Source: Dama dama | Taxonomy: Eukaryota; Chordata; Mammalia; Artiodactyla; Cervidae | DNA: 64,000 nt | Direction of reading: 5' to 3' | Assembly: GCF_033118175.1 (NCBI RefSeq) | Contig: NC_083714.1 | Span: forward strand, 10,106,001-10,170,000 | Shown: positions 1 to 11,215 of the stretch, piece by piece | How the letters are laid out: each line of letters starts with the position of its first letter | How positions within the stretch are numbered: the stretch's first letter is position 1 | Program-made: the position numbers and the translations under genes | The notes under the pieces: model-generated | The model's database searches: none | Told to the model about the DNA's origin: nothing | Seen by the model: the letters and a program-made list of their open reading frames with translations, nothing else

Positions 1-99
1 CATTTAAGGTTTCAAAATTTTGTATGCATTTGTTAGTTGGAATTCCTTTATAAAAGGAATTTCCTAATCAACTATTAGGTTGCATGGAAGGATAGGATG

Positions 100-444
100 A
101 ATGTTTAATTCTTTTACAATTTTTTCACTCTTCAGAACAGCAGGTTGTTTCCTTAGGCTCCTCCAAAGGTGAGCAGTAAGTTGGTTTCTGTGGACTTTTT
201 TTCCCATTAGAATGGTGTTACGAGCTCTAGATTTTTCTATATCTGATGTGTTTTAATATATTGTAGTCATTATCTTACTTGACATTCTAATTGTTCTGTC
301 TTTAGCCTGTGTGAGCTACTTCTGGTTGACTTTTGTGCCTTAATTGTGTTTTCTTATATGAGAGTTTGGTCCAGATTCATCTGGTACAATCCCTACGCAA
401 ACCTGGAATCAGACATTTTTTCCAAGGAAGCCTGGTTCTTTGTA
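100..444. repeat. Old L1 (L1ME-like) fragment
   Basis: This AT-rich stretch shares an ordered set of short blocks with 10,385-10,720: a CTCCAAAGGTGA block, a GCTCTAGAT block, a GAGAGTTTGG block and a TCTCCAAGGAAGCC-like block, in the same order and spacing. That makes it a dispersed repeat rather than unique sequence. The blocks resemble the 3' region of old mammalian L1ME-type elements from memory. It is interrupted by the Bov-tA that follows. No coding potential remains. The subfamily is not certain. Confidence 0.5.
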
Positions 445-650
445 GGGCTTCCCTTGTGGCTCAGGGGTAAAGAATCCACCTGCCAAGCAGTATTCACAGG
501 TTTGATCCCTGAGTCAGGAAGACCCCCTGGAGGAGGAAATGACAACCCACTCCAGTATCCTTGCCTGGGAAATCCCATGGACAGAGGAGCCTGGCAGACT
601 ATAGACCATGAGGTTGCAAAGAGTCAGACACGACTAGGCGACTAAGCATG
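445..650 (+). mobile_element. Bov-tA SINE
   Basis: Complete tRNA-derived head (GGGCTTCCCT, then the degenerate B box GGTTTGATCCCTGAGTC) followed by the BovB-derived body with CCCATGGACAGAGGAGCCTGG and AGTCAGACACGACTAGGCG. Orientation is plus. It lies inside the old L1 fragment. The tRNA-like part is a SINE promoter remnant, not a tRNA gene. Confidence 0.92.
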
Positions 651-1244
651 CACTAGTGTTGCTCATTGCTGCTTTAATTAAATTCTGATATGTTGTGTTT
701 TTGTTAACATTATCCTCATCAAATTCTGCCATTTTTAATCTGTATTTCCATCTGGGCCGAAGATTTGTCTACCAGCCTCAAATAGAGTCAATTTTCATGA
801 ATGTTCCATGTTCATCTTAAAAAGTGTGTTGTCTAAGACCCTTCACAGTTCAGTATGTTCATCTATCAGATCTACTCTTGAGACTGTGTTGTTTAAGTCT
901 TTTCTGCAATGAGTAAATATTTCTCTACTTGACTATTTTGGATTAAGGGAAGTATGTTAGAAATATCTATTATTAGTGCATTTCTTCCTATATTCCTTGC
1001 CATATACTGTGGTTCTGGCTCTGTGAATAGTTTTGCTGTGTGACTGGGTGTATAAGAATTAATATTTCATATCTTCCTTCTGAATTTTAAACCTTTAACA
1101 ATAATAACCATGCTATTTTGTCTTTTGCCACTCAACTACCTTACCTAAGATAAATCCCAACTCTTATACATAACAACATACATTTTTAAAAGTTTTATTT
1201 TTATTTGGACCATTTTAAAAGTCTTTATTGAATCTGTTACTGTA
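651..1244. repeat. AT-rich old L1-like sequence, no gene
   Basis: No open frame or RNA signature. The first bases (TGCTCATTGCTGC) look like the continuation of the old L1 broken by the SINE. Phrases such as GACTGTGTTGTTTAAGTC resemble antisense text from old L1 elements. I cannot place it in a subfamily. Confidence 0.35.
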
Positions 1245-1255
1245 TTGCTTCTGTT

Positions 1256-1378
1256 TTATGTTTTGGTTTTTTGGCCACAAGGCATGTGGGATCTTAGCCC
1301 TGCCACCAGGGATCAAACCTATAACCTGTGCATCGGTAGGTGAAATTTTGACCACTGGACTGTACCCTGGATTTTTTA
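1256..1378 (-). mobile_element. CHR-like tRNA-derived SINE fragment
   Basis: Antisense copy with the diagnostic blocks GGCCACAAGGCATGTGGGAT, CAGGGATCAAACCTATAACC and GACCACTGGAC, typical of the CHR-type SINEs of cetartiodactyls. It is diverged and lacks a clean tail. Confidence 0.75.
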
Positions 1379-2704
1379 TTCTTAATACACATCTTTATAC
1401 TTTTATTACACGCATATATATCCTTATATGAAATATGCTATTATTTTTATTCATGTTTTATCTACAGTTGCCTGGCTATAATCTCTGTGTGGGCTTATGT
1501 GCAGGTATAATTTTTGAACATTTCCTCAATTCCTTCTTAAAAGGGATTTCCAAGAGAAAATTTAATGACATGTGATTTCATTGTAACCTTGGAATTTAGA
1601 AATTTATTTGAATCCCCTTGCACACGAGGCTCCATTTAGTCATGCTTGTGAAGGGAAGAAGAGAGTATTGATACAAACTGCTCCCTGAGACACATAGAAA
1701 GCCGTATCCTCAGAAGATGTCATGGTGAGTACATAGAACAAGGAGTATTTACCCATTTTGAGAAGATTTTCTTGAAGAAGCTGTCCTAAGACAATTTCTA
1801 CTACTACAAGAATAGACTTGCAAGGAAGCCACTTTTCTTGGGTGCACATAGGATGCTTTCACTAGAATGCAGAGAGATATGCATTGCAGTCCTGGTCCTT
1901 TCTGACTGTCCTGATACATCAGTGCAGGATGGACAAGTCTGTGCAGTGCCCGGGTTCATGAATAGGAAGCCCACTTGCCTTGTGTGAAATCTAAGGCACA
2001 TTCTACAATATCACCTTTATAAGGAACAAAGTTGATGTATTTTTCTCTTTATTTTTCATATTTCTTAGCTGGTTTAGAGTCAAGATGTGAAGGAGTGTAT
2101 TTTCAGGGCCTCTTAAAAACACAACCATTTTGGAGCACAACCGTAGGAATAGTTTGGGAACCAGTGAGACAGAAAAGAGAAGAGCTATGGATCTGCTTGT
2201 AGACCCACTCCTGAGAGCAGAGCAAATGTGCTCCAAAAGGGCAGCTTGCTTCAAGAACTGGGAAGCAAGAGGCCCTGGGCTAGGCAACCTATTTGTTCAT
2301 CCAACCTCACTAATCAGGGAAGTGATTCTCTAGATAGAGGAGTGAGTGTATAGAGAGGCCACATGGGTTTGGTCGTGCCTGTTCCTCCACGTGGAAGAAA
2401 ATATCAGGAATGGAGGATAAGAATTCCTCAAGAAAAACCAATGTATGGTTCAAATGACTTATGTTTCTGCCTATTAAATATTTTAGCTTTGCCTCCCTGA
2501 AATCACTCTGAGATTCTTTCACTGACATTTTTCTGTATGTTTCTAGATCATTCAGTCATATGACCAGAGAATTTATTTCTTTGCAGGTGGCTGTTTGGCA
2601 TGGACTATGATAGTACACATTCACCCTCAGAGGGAGGGCTAACTCTTCTCCCAGAACAGTAGGATATTTTGCTGGGTCTTCATGTTCTGATAATACAGAC
2701 CTGG
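1379..2704. other. No gene recognised; apparently single-copy
   Basis: Contains only short chance frames on both strands (up to 94 codons). I see no repeat family, splice structure, RNA motif or protein similarity. The base composition is moderate and there is no CpG island. Confidence 0.4.
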
Positions 2705-2705
2705 T

Positions 2706-2919
2706 GGTGATTTAGTCACGAACTCATGTCCCACTCTTGTGACCCCATTGTCTGTAGCCTGCCAGGCTCCTCTCTCCATGGGGTTTCCCAGGTTAGAATA
2801 TTGGAGTGGATTTCCTTCTCCAGGGGATCTTCCTGACACAGGGATCAAACCCCACCCCTCACCCCCTCTCCTACATTGAAGGCAGATTCTTTTACTGCTG
2901 AGCCACCAGGGAAGCCCCC
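2706..2919 (-). mobile_element. Bov-tA SINE
   Basis: Antisense Bov-tA: TGCCAGGCTCCTCTCTCCATGGG, then TCTTCCTGACACAGGGATC, ending in GAGCCACCAGGGAAGCCCC. Diverged, with a C-rich stretch (about 2,850-2,868) that replaces the usual GGTCTCCTGCATTGCAGGCAG text. Flanked by single-copy sequence. Confidence 0.9.
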
Positions 2920-3480
2920 TTCTGTCTCTTTAAAGCAAATGCAATTCCTGACCACAAGAACATAATTTGTCCCACCATACTGGACAGATTTTTGCTAGTT
3001 TGCCAAGGTCCCAGTCTAGTGGCTCTAATGAGTATGTTTTCTCAGTTGCAGCCTGAAGAGCTGAGGTGTTTTACTCTAAGCTAAAGACAAGGGAGTGCAG
3101 GAGCATGGGAAGGTATTGGTATTTAAGGTGGTGGAGGATCTGCCTGCGCCTGGCAGTTACTATAGAAACGTGACTTCAACAAGGCAACATTGATGACTTT
3201 TTAATGGAGACAGAAGCGCCTGGCGAGGAGAGCAGATTTCACCTTCAGTTGTTTGGAACTGAGTTGGGAGAGTTCCTGTGATGGGCGCTGGACTGCCCTG
3301 GGGTGTAGGGAGACAAAAGGATCCACGTCCAAGTCACTGCTCTCCCGCTTTGGGGCTCGGTGCCCCAGCTGTCTCATAGGTAAAGCTTTGGGGTCCTGCC
3401 CGGCCCCAGTGAGTGCAGTGTCCTGCTCCAGGGGTGTCCTGGAGCCACTTTCCTCCTAAAGACAGGAATGCAGGAGGTGA
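2920..3480. other. No gene recognised; moderately GC-rich
   Basis: A GC-richer stretch between the Bov-tA and the MIR. It includes CTATAGAAACG and several CpGs near 3,180-3,380. Only short frames (68-77 codons) exist on both strands, and none has a recognisable domain. Confidence 0.35.
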
Positions 3481-3600
3481 GACAGGTAGCAACTCTTTCT
3501 GAGCCTCAGCTTTCCCCTCTGTAAAATGGGGATAAGAATGCTTTCCCCACAGGATCGCTAAGAACATTCAGTGATAACACATGAATAAGCTGATGGCCAT
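3481..3600 (+). repeat. MIR SINE core
   Basis: CTGAGCCTCAGCTTTCCCCTCTGTAAAATGGGGATAAGAAT is the classic MIR text, followed by a degraded GATCGCTAAGAACATTCAGTGA segment. A possible continuation, CCCAGTGCCTAACACAGTGC, lies at 3,775-3,830, separated by about 170 bp of other sequence. This is an ancient, inactive element. Confidence 0.75.
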
Positions 3601-4157
3601 GTGGTTCTTGTGGGATCATGAAATCTATGAATTCAGGCCACTTCTTATTCCTTTTCCATTTTGTTGTTAAGGGATAGATGAGAAAAGGAGAAGAAAAAGT
3701 CCATGGTGGGAAGCTCATTGTAACATCTGGTTGTTAAGATCACTACCCGGTTGTTTCAATGTCACTGTCACTACCCAGTGCCTAACACAGTGCGGGGCAC
3801 ACAGTTACACTGGTAAACCATGGTGACTGCTGGATGTGTTTCTCCCTGTGCAGCCCTCATGCCTGTGGCCTTTCTCATCAGGTGTCTGAAGGAGACAGGT
3901 TCTGAGGATCAGTGTCCTGTTGACTGATGGAACTTCTGCTCCAGGTTTAAGGGCAGCAGTCCTCAGGAGACCGCAACACTTCACATCTTCAGTTGGATAT
4001 GAGGCCTGACTCAAGTGAGTTCATAGATCTGACAAAAGTACATTGTGGGATATCTCTGTAAGGTTCACAAACTAGCCTAAAAGTAGCTACTTTGATCTCA
4101 TCATGGGAGAGTTTGGCAGGTGGGATTTCATTCCATCAGCTGCTACATGCTTTTTAG

Positions 4158-6441
4158 TAACCCTTCCAACAACACAAGAGAAGACTCTACACATGGACAT
4201 CACCAGATGGCCAACACCGAAATCAGATTGATTATATTCTTTGCAGCCAAAGATGGAGAAGCTCTATACAGTCAGCAAAAACAAGACCAGGAGCTGACTG
4301 TGGCTCAGATCATGAACTCTTTATTGCCAAATTAAGACTTAAACTTAGAGAGTAGGGATAACCAGTAGACCATTCAGGTATGACCTAAATCAAATCCCTT
4401 ATGAATATACAGTGGAAGTGAGAAATAGATTTAAGGGACTAGATCTGATAGAGAGCCTGATGAACTATGGACGGAGGTTCGTGATATCGTACAGAAGACA
4501 GGAATCAAGACCATCCCCATGGAAAAGAAATGCAAAAAGGCAACAAGGTTGTCTGAGGAGGCCTTACAAATAGCTGTGAAAAGAAGGGAAGCAAAAAGCA
4601 AAGGAGAAAAGGAAAGATATTCCCATTTGAATGCAGAGATCCAAAGAATAGCCAGGAGAGATAAGAAAGCCTTCCTCAGAGATCAATGCAAAGAAATAGA
4701 GGAAAACAACAGAATGGGAAAGACTAGAGATCTCTTCAAGAAAATTAGAGATACCAAGGGAACATTTCATGCAAAGATGGGCTCAATAAAGGACAGAAAT
4801 GGCATGGACCTAACAGAAGCAGAAGATATTAAGAAGAGGTGGCAAGAATACACAGAAGAACTCTACAAAAAAGATCTTCATGACCAGATAATCACAATGG
4901 TGTGATCACTCACCTAGAGCCAGACATCCTGGAATGTGAAGTCAAGTGGGCCTTAGAAAGCATCACTACGAACAAAGCTAGTGGAAGTGATGGAATTCCA
5001 GTTGAGCTATTTCAAATCCTGAAAGATGATGCTGTGAAAGTGCTGCACTCAATATGCCAGCAAATTTGGAAAACTCAGCAGTGGCCACAGGACTGGAAAA
5101 AGTCCGTTTTCATTCCAATCCCTAAGAAAGGCAATCCCAAAGAATACTCAAACTACTGCACAATTGCACTCATCTCACACGCTAGTAAAGTAATGCTCAA
5201 AATTCTCCAAGCCAGGCTTCAGAAATACGTGACCCGAGAACTTCAGATGTTCAAGCTGGTTTTAGAAAAGGCAGAGGAACTAGAGATCAAATTGCCAATA
5301 TCTGCTGGATCATCGAAAAAGCAAGAGAGTTCCAGAAAAACATCTATTTCTGCTTTATTGTCTACACCAAAACCTTCGACTATGTGGATCACAATAAACT
5401 GTGGAAAATTCTGAAGGAGATGGGAATACCAGACCACCTGACCTGCCTCTTGAGAAACCTGTATGCAGGTCAGGAAGCAACAGTTAGAACTGGACATGGA
5501 ACAACAGACTGGTTCCAAATAGGAAAAGGAGTACGTCAAAGCTGTATATTGCCACCGTGCTTATTTAACTTTTATGCAGAGTACATCATGAGAAACACTG
5601 GGCTGGATGAAGTACAAGCTGGAATCAAGATTGACGGGAGAAATATCAATAACCTCAGATATGCAGATGACACCACCCTTATGGCAGAAAGTGAAGAGGA
5701 ACTAAAAAGCCTCTTGATGAAAGTGAAAGAGGAGAGTGAAAAAGTTGGCTTAAAGCTCAACATTCAGAAAACTAAGATCATGGCATCTGGTCCCATCACC
5801 TCATGGGAAAGAGATGGGGAGACGGTAGAAACAGTGTCATACTTTATTTTTTTGGGCTCCAAAATCACTGCAGATGGTGACTGCAGCCATGAAATTGAAA
5901 GACGCTTACTCCTTCGAAGGAAAGTTATGGCCAACCTAGGCAGCATATTAAAAAGCAGAGACATTACTTGGCCAACAAAGGTCCATCTGGACAAGGCTAT
6001 GGTTTTCCAAGTGGTCATGTATGGATGTGAAAGTTGGACTGTGAAGAAAGTTGAGCGCTGAAAAATTGATGCTTTTGAGCTGTGGTGTTGGAGAAGACTC
6101 TTGAGAGTCCCTTGGACTGCAAGCAGATCCAACCAGTCCATCCTGAAGGAGATAAGTCCTGGGTGTTCATTGGAAGGACTTATGCTGAACCTGAAACTTC
6201 AATACTTTGGCCACCTCATGTGAAGAGTTGACTCATTGGAAAAGACCCTGTTGCTGGGAGGGATTGGGGACAGGAGGAGAAGGGGATGACAGAGGATGAG
6301 ATGGCTGGATGGCATCACCGACTCGATGGGCATGAGTTTGAGTTAAACTCTGGGAGTTGGTGATGGACAGGGAGGCCTGGCATGCTGCGATTCATGGGGT
6401 TGCAAAGAGTTGGACACGACTGAGTGACTGAACTGAACTGA
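4158..6441 (+). mobile_element. BovB (RTE) LINE, 5'-truncated copy A
   Basis: About 2.3 kb of BovB, from the end of the endonuclease region (CTTCCAACAACACAAG) to the diagnostic 3' end (GTTGGACACGACTGAGTGACTGAACTGAACTGA). The pol frame is broken into three pieces (4,519-4,905; 4,902-5,414; 5,384-6,061). The RT catalytic box YADD is at 5,660-5,671, and the SPCLFN-type block upstream reads PPCLFN. A one-base deletion near 4,882 (GACCAGATAA where 63,660 has GACCCAGATAA) ends the first frame. Exactly the same deletion is in copy B near 16,893. The element is dead, with no clear target duplication. Confidence 0.93.
5384..6061 (+). pseudogene. BovB RT palm/thumb remnant frame
   Basis: A 225-codon open remnant of the BovB pol protein. 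It starts in motif A (the region of DHNKLWKILKEMGIP), runs through motif B (GKGVRQSCILPPCLFN, with QGC changed to QSC) and the YADD box at residues 93-96, to the C-terminal MYGCESWTVKK segment. There is a stop just after, where the family normally continues another 80-100 residues. RTE pol proteins carry an N-terminal APE endonuclease and a central RT; this copy has neither a start nor an endonuclease. Confidence 0.85.
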
Positions 6442-7084
6442 GGCCCACCTGAAAGAAGACTTTTTCCTTTTTTTATGTGCTGAAAAGCAATGGATTGTCC
6501 AACTTGGAAGGCAGTTGGTCTTTAACATTCATTTGTAATAAATAGACTTAAATAAGTAAATGTACCTTATAAATAATAATCAGTGATTCCTTTGTATCTC
6601 TCAGATGGGTATGGAAATACGCTGTAGTTAGATCTTCCTAACAATTTGTCATTGTACTGTAGATTGTTCCCTGCTACAAATAGTTTCTTCCCTTTTCTAA
6701 TGACATGTTTAAAAAAAAACAGACAATTTCCAAGTGCTAGTTTAAAATGTCAGCCATAGAATTTATTATTTAAAAACAAGCATTTTTACTTTAGAGTTTG
6801 TCCTAACGTAATGATACTCACTACATTCCCTGAAATAACCAATTCCTGTTAAATATCATTATGATTTCCCTGGGATGTAATATTTTTATTTCTGTACTTC
6901 AGAAAGAAATGAACATCAACTTACCCTAAATATTTAGGTATATTTTATTGCATGTGATGACTTTGGTTATATGGAGCATGACCAATTTGACAACATATAA
7001 TGTGGATCTGTTACTACTAAAAGAGCATAATTGTAAGAATTTTTCACCTGATTAATTGCATCAGAGAATTATAAATATATAAAT
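6442..7084. other. No gene recognised; AT-rich
   Basis: AT-rich intergenic sequence with no open frame above chance and no clear repeat. The end (ATAAATATATAAATATATTTCAAATA) merges into the old antisense L1 that follows. Confidence 0.35.
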
Positions 7085-9030
7085 ATATTTCAAATATTTT
7101 ATTGAGGTATGGTCAACATATAATATACTGTGCATATTTAAAGTATATGCTCTAAGTTTTGATATATGTATGCACCTGTGAATTTAATACTACAGTCAAG
7201 ATAATGAACATATCTATCATCTCAAAAAGCTTCCTTGTGTTCTTAGGTAATCAGCCCACCAAATTCTCTTCTGCCTCTCTCTCTACTTCAGCCTACCTCA
7301 TTCATAGGTATCCACTGACTTTTGTCGCTATAGATTAGCTTTCTTTTCCTGTTATGTGGAACTATCCCATTATTTGGATATACCACAGTTTGTTCTGTCC
7401 ATTTACCTGTTAATGGATATTTGGGTTGTTTCCAATTTGGGGCTCTTGGAAATAAACCTTCTATGAACATTTATATATAATTCTTTCCTGGGACATATAT
7501 TTTCTCTTTCTATGTAAATACTTACAAGCAGAATGGTTGGTAAAATTGGTAGTTGTAAAATTAACTATCTAAGAAACTGGTAAACTTTTTTCCTAAGTAG
7601 TCTGAGCATTTTTCATTTCCACCAGCAGTGTATGAGATATGAGGGTTTCATCCTGCACAACCTTGCCAATATTTTGTATGGTATTCTTTTTAATTTTGAA
7701 CTTTCTCAGAGGGGTGTAGTGATTTCTCATAGTTTTAACTTATATTTTCCTAATGACTGATGATGATGAGCATCTTTTCATGTGCTTGTTTGACAGGTGT
7801 ATATCTTAGGTGAAGTATCTGTTCAAATCTTTTGTTCACTTATTTATTGAAGTGTCTGTTTTCTACTGACCTTTGGGAGATTTTTAATTCTGGATAGCAG
7901 ATCTGCGAATTACAAATATTTTCTCTCATTCATTCAATGGCTTGTCTTTTTGTTCTCTCAACAGTGTTCTCAGAAAAACATGAGTTTCAATTTTGTGGAA
8001 ATTCAGTGCATCAATTTGTTCATTTATGGTGTTGGTTTTGCATGTTTACGTCAGTGATTCTTTTTGAGTTAACTCTTGTATGTGGTACATTATATGAATC
8101 AAAGTTTGCACTCAGATGCTCAGTCGTGTCTGACTCTTTGCAACCCCCATGGACAGTAGCCTGCCACGCTCCTGTGTCCATGGGATTTCCCAGGCAAGAA
8201 TACTGGACTAGGGTGCCATTTCCTCCTTCAGGGAATCTTCCTGACCCAGGGGTAGAAGCCGGGTCTCTTACGTCTCCCCAATTGGCAGGCGGATTCTTTG
8301 CCACTAGTGCCACCTGGGAAGCCCCATGGATACACACTTCATGTTTATGCATATGGCTATCCACTTGTCCCAGTACCATTTGTTGAAATGACTTCTTTTT
8401 CTGCTGAACTGACTTTGTAACTTTGTGGATAATCAGATGCCCATATATGTGTGTGTCTATTTCTGGAATTTTAATTTTGTTCTTTTGATATACATTTCTA
8501 CTTTCATCCTAATACCACAGTGCCTTGATTACTATAGATTTATGAGGTTTGAAATAAGATAGTGCTTATCCTCCAACTTTTTTCTTCTTTTCAGAGTAGT
8601 TTTTTGTAAACTAAACCCTTTGCGTTTTAAGTGACTTTTTAGAATAATCTTGTCAGTTTCTTTTTAAAAATGAACACTTGGATTTTGGGGGGGATTGCAA
8701 GGAATCTATAGGTCAGTTTGGGAAGAATAGACATTTTAACAATACTGAGTCTTCTGACCCAGGAGGATATGTCCCTTCATTTTTTAGACCTGCTTTAGTT
8801 TTTTCTCAGAAGTGTTCAGAGTTTAGGCCTTGCACATTTGTGGACACAGATGTACAATATAAGTTATCTCTATGTAGGTCATACTTTTTGATGCTATTGT
8901 CATGGGAGTATTTTTTACTATAATTTCCAGGTACTATATTTTCTCAAAACTTGTCAGTAGCTGACTATTGCTGGGAAATCTTTCTGGTTGAAAGCACAGG
9001 TTACTCTAGGATGGAAAAGATACTTGATTT
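7085..9030 (-). mobile_element. Old mammalian L1 (L1M-type) 3' part, antisense
   Basis: Begins with TTTATTGAGGTATGGTCAACATA, the antisense 3' UTR phrase of L1M elements. It continues through GTTTGTTCTGTCCATTTACC, TTCCACCAGCAGTGTA, TTGCCAATATTTTGTA and TACTATAGATTTATGAGG, the ordered antisense text of ORF2. There are many substitutions and indels and no coding frame survives. It is interrupted at 8,111-8,325 by a Bov-tA, so it is older than that SINE. Confidence 0.8.
8111..8325 (-). mobile_element. Bov-tA SINE inside old L1
   Basis: Antisense Bov-tA from GCTCAGTCGTGTCTGACTC to CACCTGGGAAGCCCC. It splits the old L1 text cleanly: ATATGAATCAAAGTTTGCA continues after it with ACACTTCATGTTTATGCATATGG. 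This sets the relative age. Confidence 0.92.
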
Positions 9031-9044
9031 TTAATATTTGTATC

Positions 9045-9545
9045 AGTCAGAGTTCTCAAAGAGAATCAATGGGATGTTTATATAGAGAGATTTATTTTAA
9101 GAAAGTGACTCATTAATCTGTGGAGGCTTTGTAGAGTCTGATGGGGAAAGCTGGCAAACTGGAGACTCAGGAAAGAGTTTTAGTTGGAGTCTGGAGGTAG
9201 TCTGCTGGTGAGTCATGAGGAGCTGATGTTGTAGATAAAATCCAAAGGAGGCAATTCCCTGGCAGTCTAGAGGTTAGGACTCCACACTTTCACTGTTAAG
9301 GGCCTACATTCAATCCCTGGTCAAGGAACTAAGATCTTACAAGCCACGTGGTGGCATGGCCAAAAAGAAGAAGAAAAACATCCAAAGGAACTTAATTGTG
9401 AATCCATGTGTGAAAGCATTCTGTGGTTGCAGGTGGGAAGAGAGGACTGGTGTATTTTTGAGTAATTACATTAACAGAGACACACCAGCTATCAGACACC
9501 TCTTGCCAGTGTCACCTTTGGCAGACATTAAATTAATAGTACACT
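9045..9545 (+). mobile_element. MLT2-like ERVL LTR remnant
   Basis: The opening GTCAGAGTTCTCAAAGAGAAT, followed by a TTATTTTAAGAAAGTGACTCA block, GGAGGCTTTGTAGAGTCTGA and AACTGGAGACTCAGGAAAG, resembles the 5' part of MLT2-type LTRs from memory. It is heavily diverged, has no internal proviral genes, and is interrupted by a CHR-like SINE at 9,251-9,378. Confidence 0.5.
9251..9378 (+). mobile_element. CHR-like SINE with target duplication
   Basis: Sense copy: GCAATTCCCTGGCAGTCTAGAGGTTAGGACTCC, then CAATCCCTGGTCAAGGAACTAAGAT, and an A-rich tail AAAAAGAAGAAGAAAAA. It is flanked by ATCCAAAGGAG on the left and ATCCAAAGGAA on the right, which reads as a near-perfect target-site duplication. Confidence 0.85.
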
Positions 9546-9870
9546 AACATCAGTTGTATAGGTCAGGATTTTTCCAGAAGTGGTCCATAGACAACTTTAT
9601 CAAAATCGCCCAGGAGTGCCTGCCGAAACAGCCTATTTCTGGGCTCACCTTGGGTCTGCTGGATCTAAAATAGGGAGGTGGATTGGGACAGTGTGTATGT
9701 GTTGAATAATTTCTCTGTTTGTTATGGTATCATCCAAGTTTGAAAAGCACTGCTGTGGCTTGGTGTTAAAATTTTGAATCCTTTAATGTATAATTTTAGT
9801 GTCAACTTCTCCCTCCTACAACTCAGCTTTAAATATCTGCATTTGATCCCAATAGGTAGAAAAGTCCATC
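9546..9870. other. No gene recognised
   Basis: Single-copy-looking sequence between the LTR remnant and the BovB scrap. GTCCATAGACAACTTTATCAAAATC and TGAAAAGCACTGCTGTGG are weakly reminiscent of old mammalian repeats, but I cannot assign a family. Confidence 0.3.
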
Positions 9871-10384
9871 AAAGGTCCATATAGTCAAAGCTATGATTTT
9901 TTTCCAGTAGTCATGTACGGATGTGAGAGTTGGACCATAATGAAGGCTGAGTGCTGAAGAATTGATGGTTTTGAACTGTGGTGCTGGAGAGAAGACTCTT
10001 GAGAGTCCCTTGGATGCTGCTGCTGCTGCTAAGTCGCTTCAGTCGTGTCCGACTCTGTGCGACCCCATAGATGGCCGCACACCAGGCTCCGCTGTCCCTG
10101 GGATTCTCCGGGCAAGAACACTGGAGTGGGTTGCTATTTCCTTTTCCGATGCATGAAAGTGAAAAGTGAAAGTGAAGTCGCTCAGTCGTGTCAGACTCTT
10201 CACGACCCCATGGACTGCAGCCTACCAGGTTTCTCTGTCTATGGGATTTTCCAAGCAAGAGTACTGGAGTAGATGCCATTGCCTTCTCCAGTCCCTTGGA
10301 TAGCAAAGAGATCAAACCAGTCAATCCTAAAGGAAAGTAACACTGAATATTCATTGAAAGGACTGATGCTGAAGTTGAAGCTTT
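9871..10384 (+). mobile_element. BovB 3' fragment split by Bov-A2
   Basis: BovB text (AGTCAAAGCTATG, GTACGGATGTGAGAGTTGGACC, GAACTGTGGTGCTGGAGAG) breaks at 10,014 and resumes at 10,290 (AGCAAAGAGATCAAACCAGTC), ending near GGACTGATGCTGAAGTTGAAG. The gap is exactly one Bov-A2. The fragment lacks the last 200 or so bases of BovB and has no coding frame. Confidence 0.88.
10015..10289 (-). mobile_element. Bov-A2 SINE with perfect 11-bp TSD
   Basis: Two BovB-tail-derived units in antisense (CGTGTCCGACTCTGTGCGAC, then CGTGTCAGACTCTTCACGAC) joined by the GAAAGTGAAAAGTGAAAGTGAAG linker, with a (TGC)n start. AGTCCCTTGGA occurs at 10,004-10,014 and again at 10,290-10,300, a perfect target-site duplication. 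Bov-A2 has no protein and is mobilised by BovB machinery. Confidence 0.95.
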
Positions 10385-10930
10385 TCAAGATAGTGAGTTG
10401 TTTCTGTGGGATCCTCCAAAGGTGAAAATTGAGGTGTTTTTTTTTTTTTTTCTTTTAGAGTGTCATCATATGCTCTAGATGTTTATATACTTGATGTTTT
10501 AATCCATCACAGGCATTAACATTTTTTATGTTCAACTTGTTCTATTTTTGGCCTGTGAGACCATTTCAGTTGGCTTCTGAGTTTTTAGGGTGGCTGTTGT
10601 CTCCTTGATGCATGTTCTGGTATGAGAGTTTGGTTCAGACTCATCTGCTACAATCCTCACTTAGTCCTGGAATCGGCCTTTTCTCCAAAGAAGCCCAGTT
10701 CCTTTTAGTGTGAAAAGTGTCTAATTCAATCTGAGCAAGTGGAATTGCTCTTTGCTACTGGGTTGGTCATTGTTTCTTGTCCTTTTCAGTACATGGAGTC
10801 AGTAATTATGTATTATATTTTTAATGAGAATATATATCCCCTTCCAACCTGAGCTACTCCTCTTGTCATCTTATAGGTAATCATTTTTATGAATTTGAGT
10901 TTTTGCTTTCCATTTAAAAAATATAATCAA
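10385..10930. mobile_element. Old L1 (L1ME-like) fragment
   Basis: GGGATCCTCCAAAGGTGA, AGTGTCATCATATGCTCTAGATG, AATCCATCACAGGCATTA, GAGAGTTTGGTTCAGACTCATC and CCTTTTCTCCAAAGAAGCCC are ordered blocks of a widespread old mammalian L1 family. The left part is paralogous to 100-444. A poly-T run sits at 10,437-10,451. Non-coding. Confidence 0.6.
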
Positions 10931-10944
10931 TTACAATACATATA

Positions 10945-11005
10945 TTTATTTCTCCCCACATTGCAAGGTGGGTTCTTAACCACTGGACCACTAGGGAAGT
11001 CCCTA
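10945..11005 (-). mobile_element. CHR-like SINE head fragment
   Basis: Only the tRNA-side end is present: TTGCAAGGTGGGTTCTTAACCACTGGACCACTAGGGAAGTCCCT. The rest is missing, so it was truncated at insertion or later. Confidence 0.7.
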
Positions 11006-11092
11006 ACTCACATTTAATAAAGAAATGTGATGTAGATTCAGGAGTAAGCAGGAAATGAAAACTATATGTCCTTTCATTCTCTTTGCACACAT

Positions 11093-11215
11093 GTGATGGA
11101 GAAAGAAATGGCAACCCAATCCTATATTCTTGCCTGAAAAATTCCATGGACAGAGAAGCCTGGCAGGCTACAGTCCATGGGGTCACAAAGAGTTAGACAC
11201 AACTGAGCAGCTATC
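11093..11215 (+). mobile_element. Bov-tA SINE, 5'-truncated
   Basis: Only the BovB-derived 3' body: GGAGAAAGAAATGGCAACCC, TTCTTGCCTGAAAAATTCCATGG, TCCATGGGGTCACAAAGAGTTAGACACAACTGAGCA. The tRNA head is absent. Confidence 0.85.

Noticed and set aside
445..650. tRNA gene
   Set aside because: A/B-box-like text here and in other Bov-tA and CHR copies is the tRNA-derived SINE head; no cloverleaf is kept.
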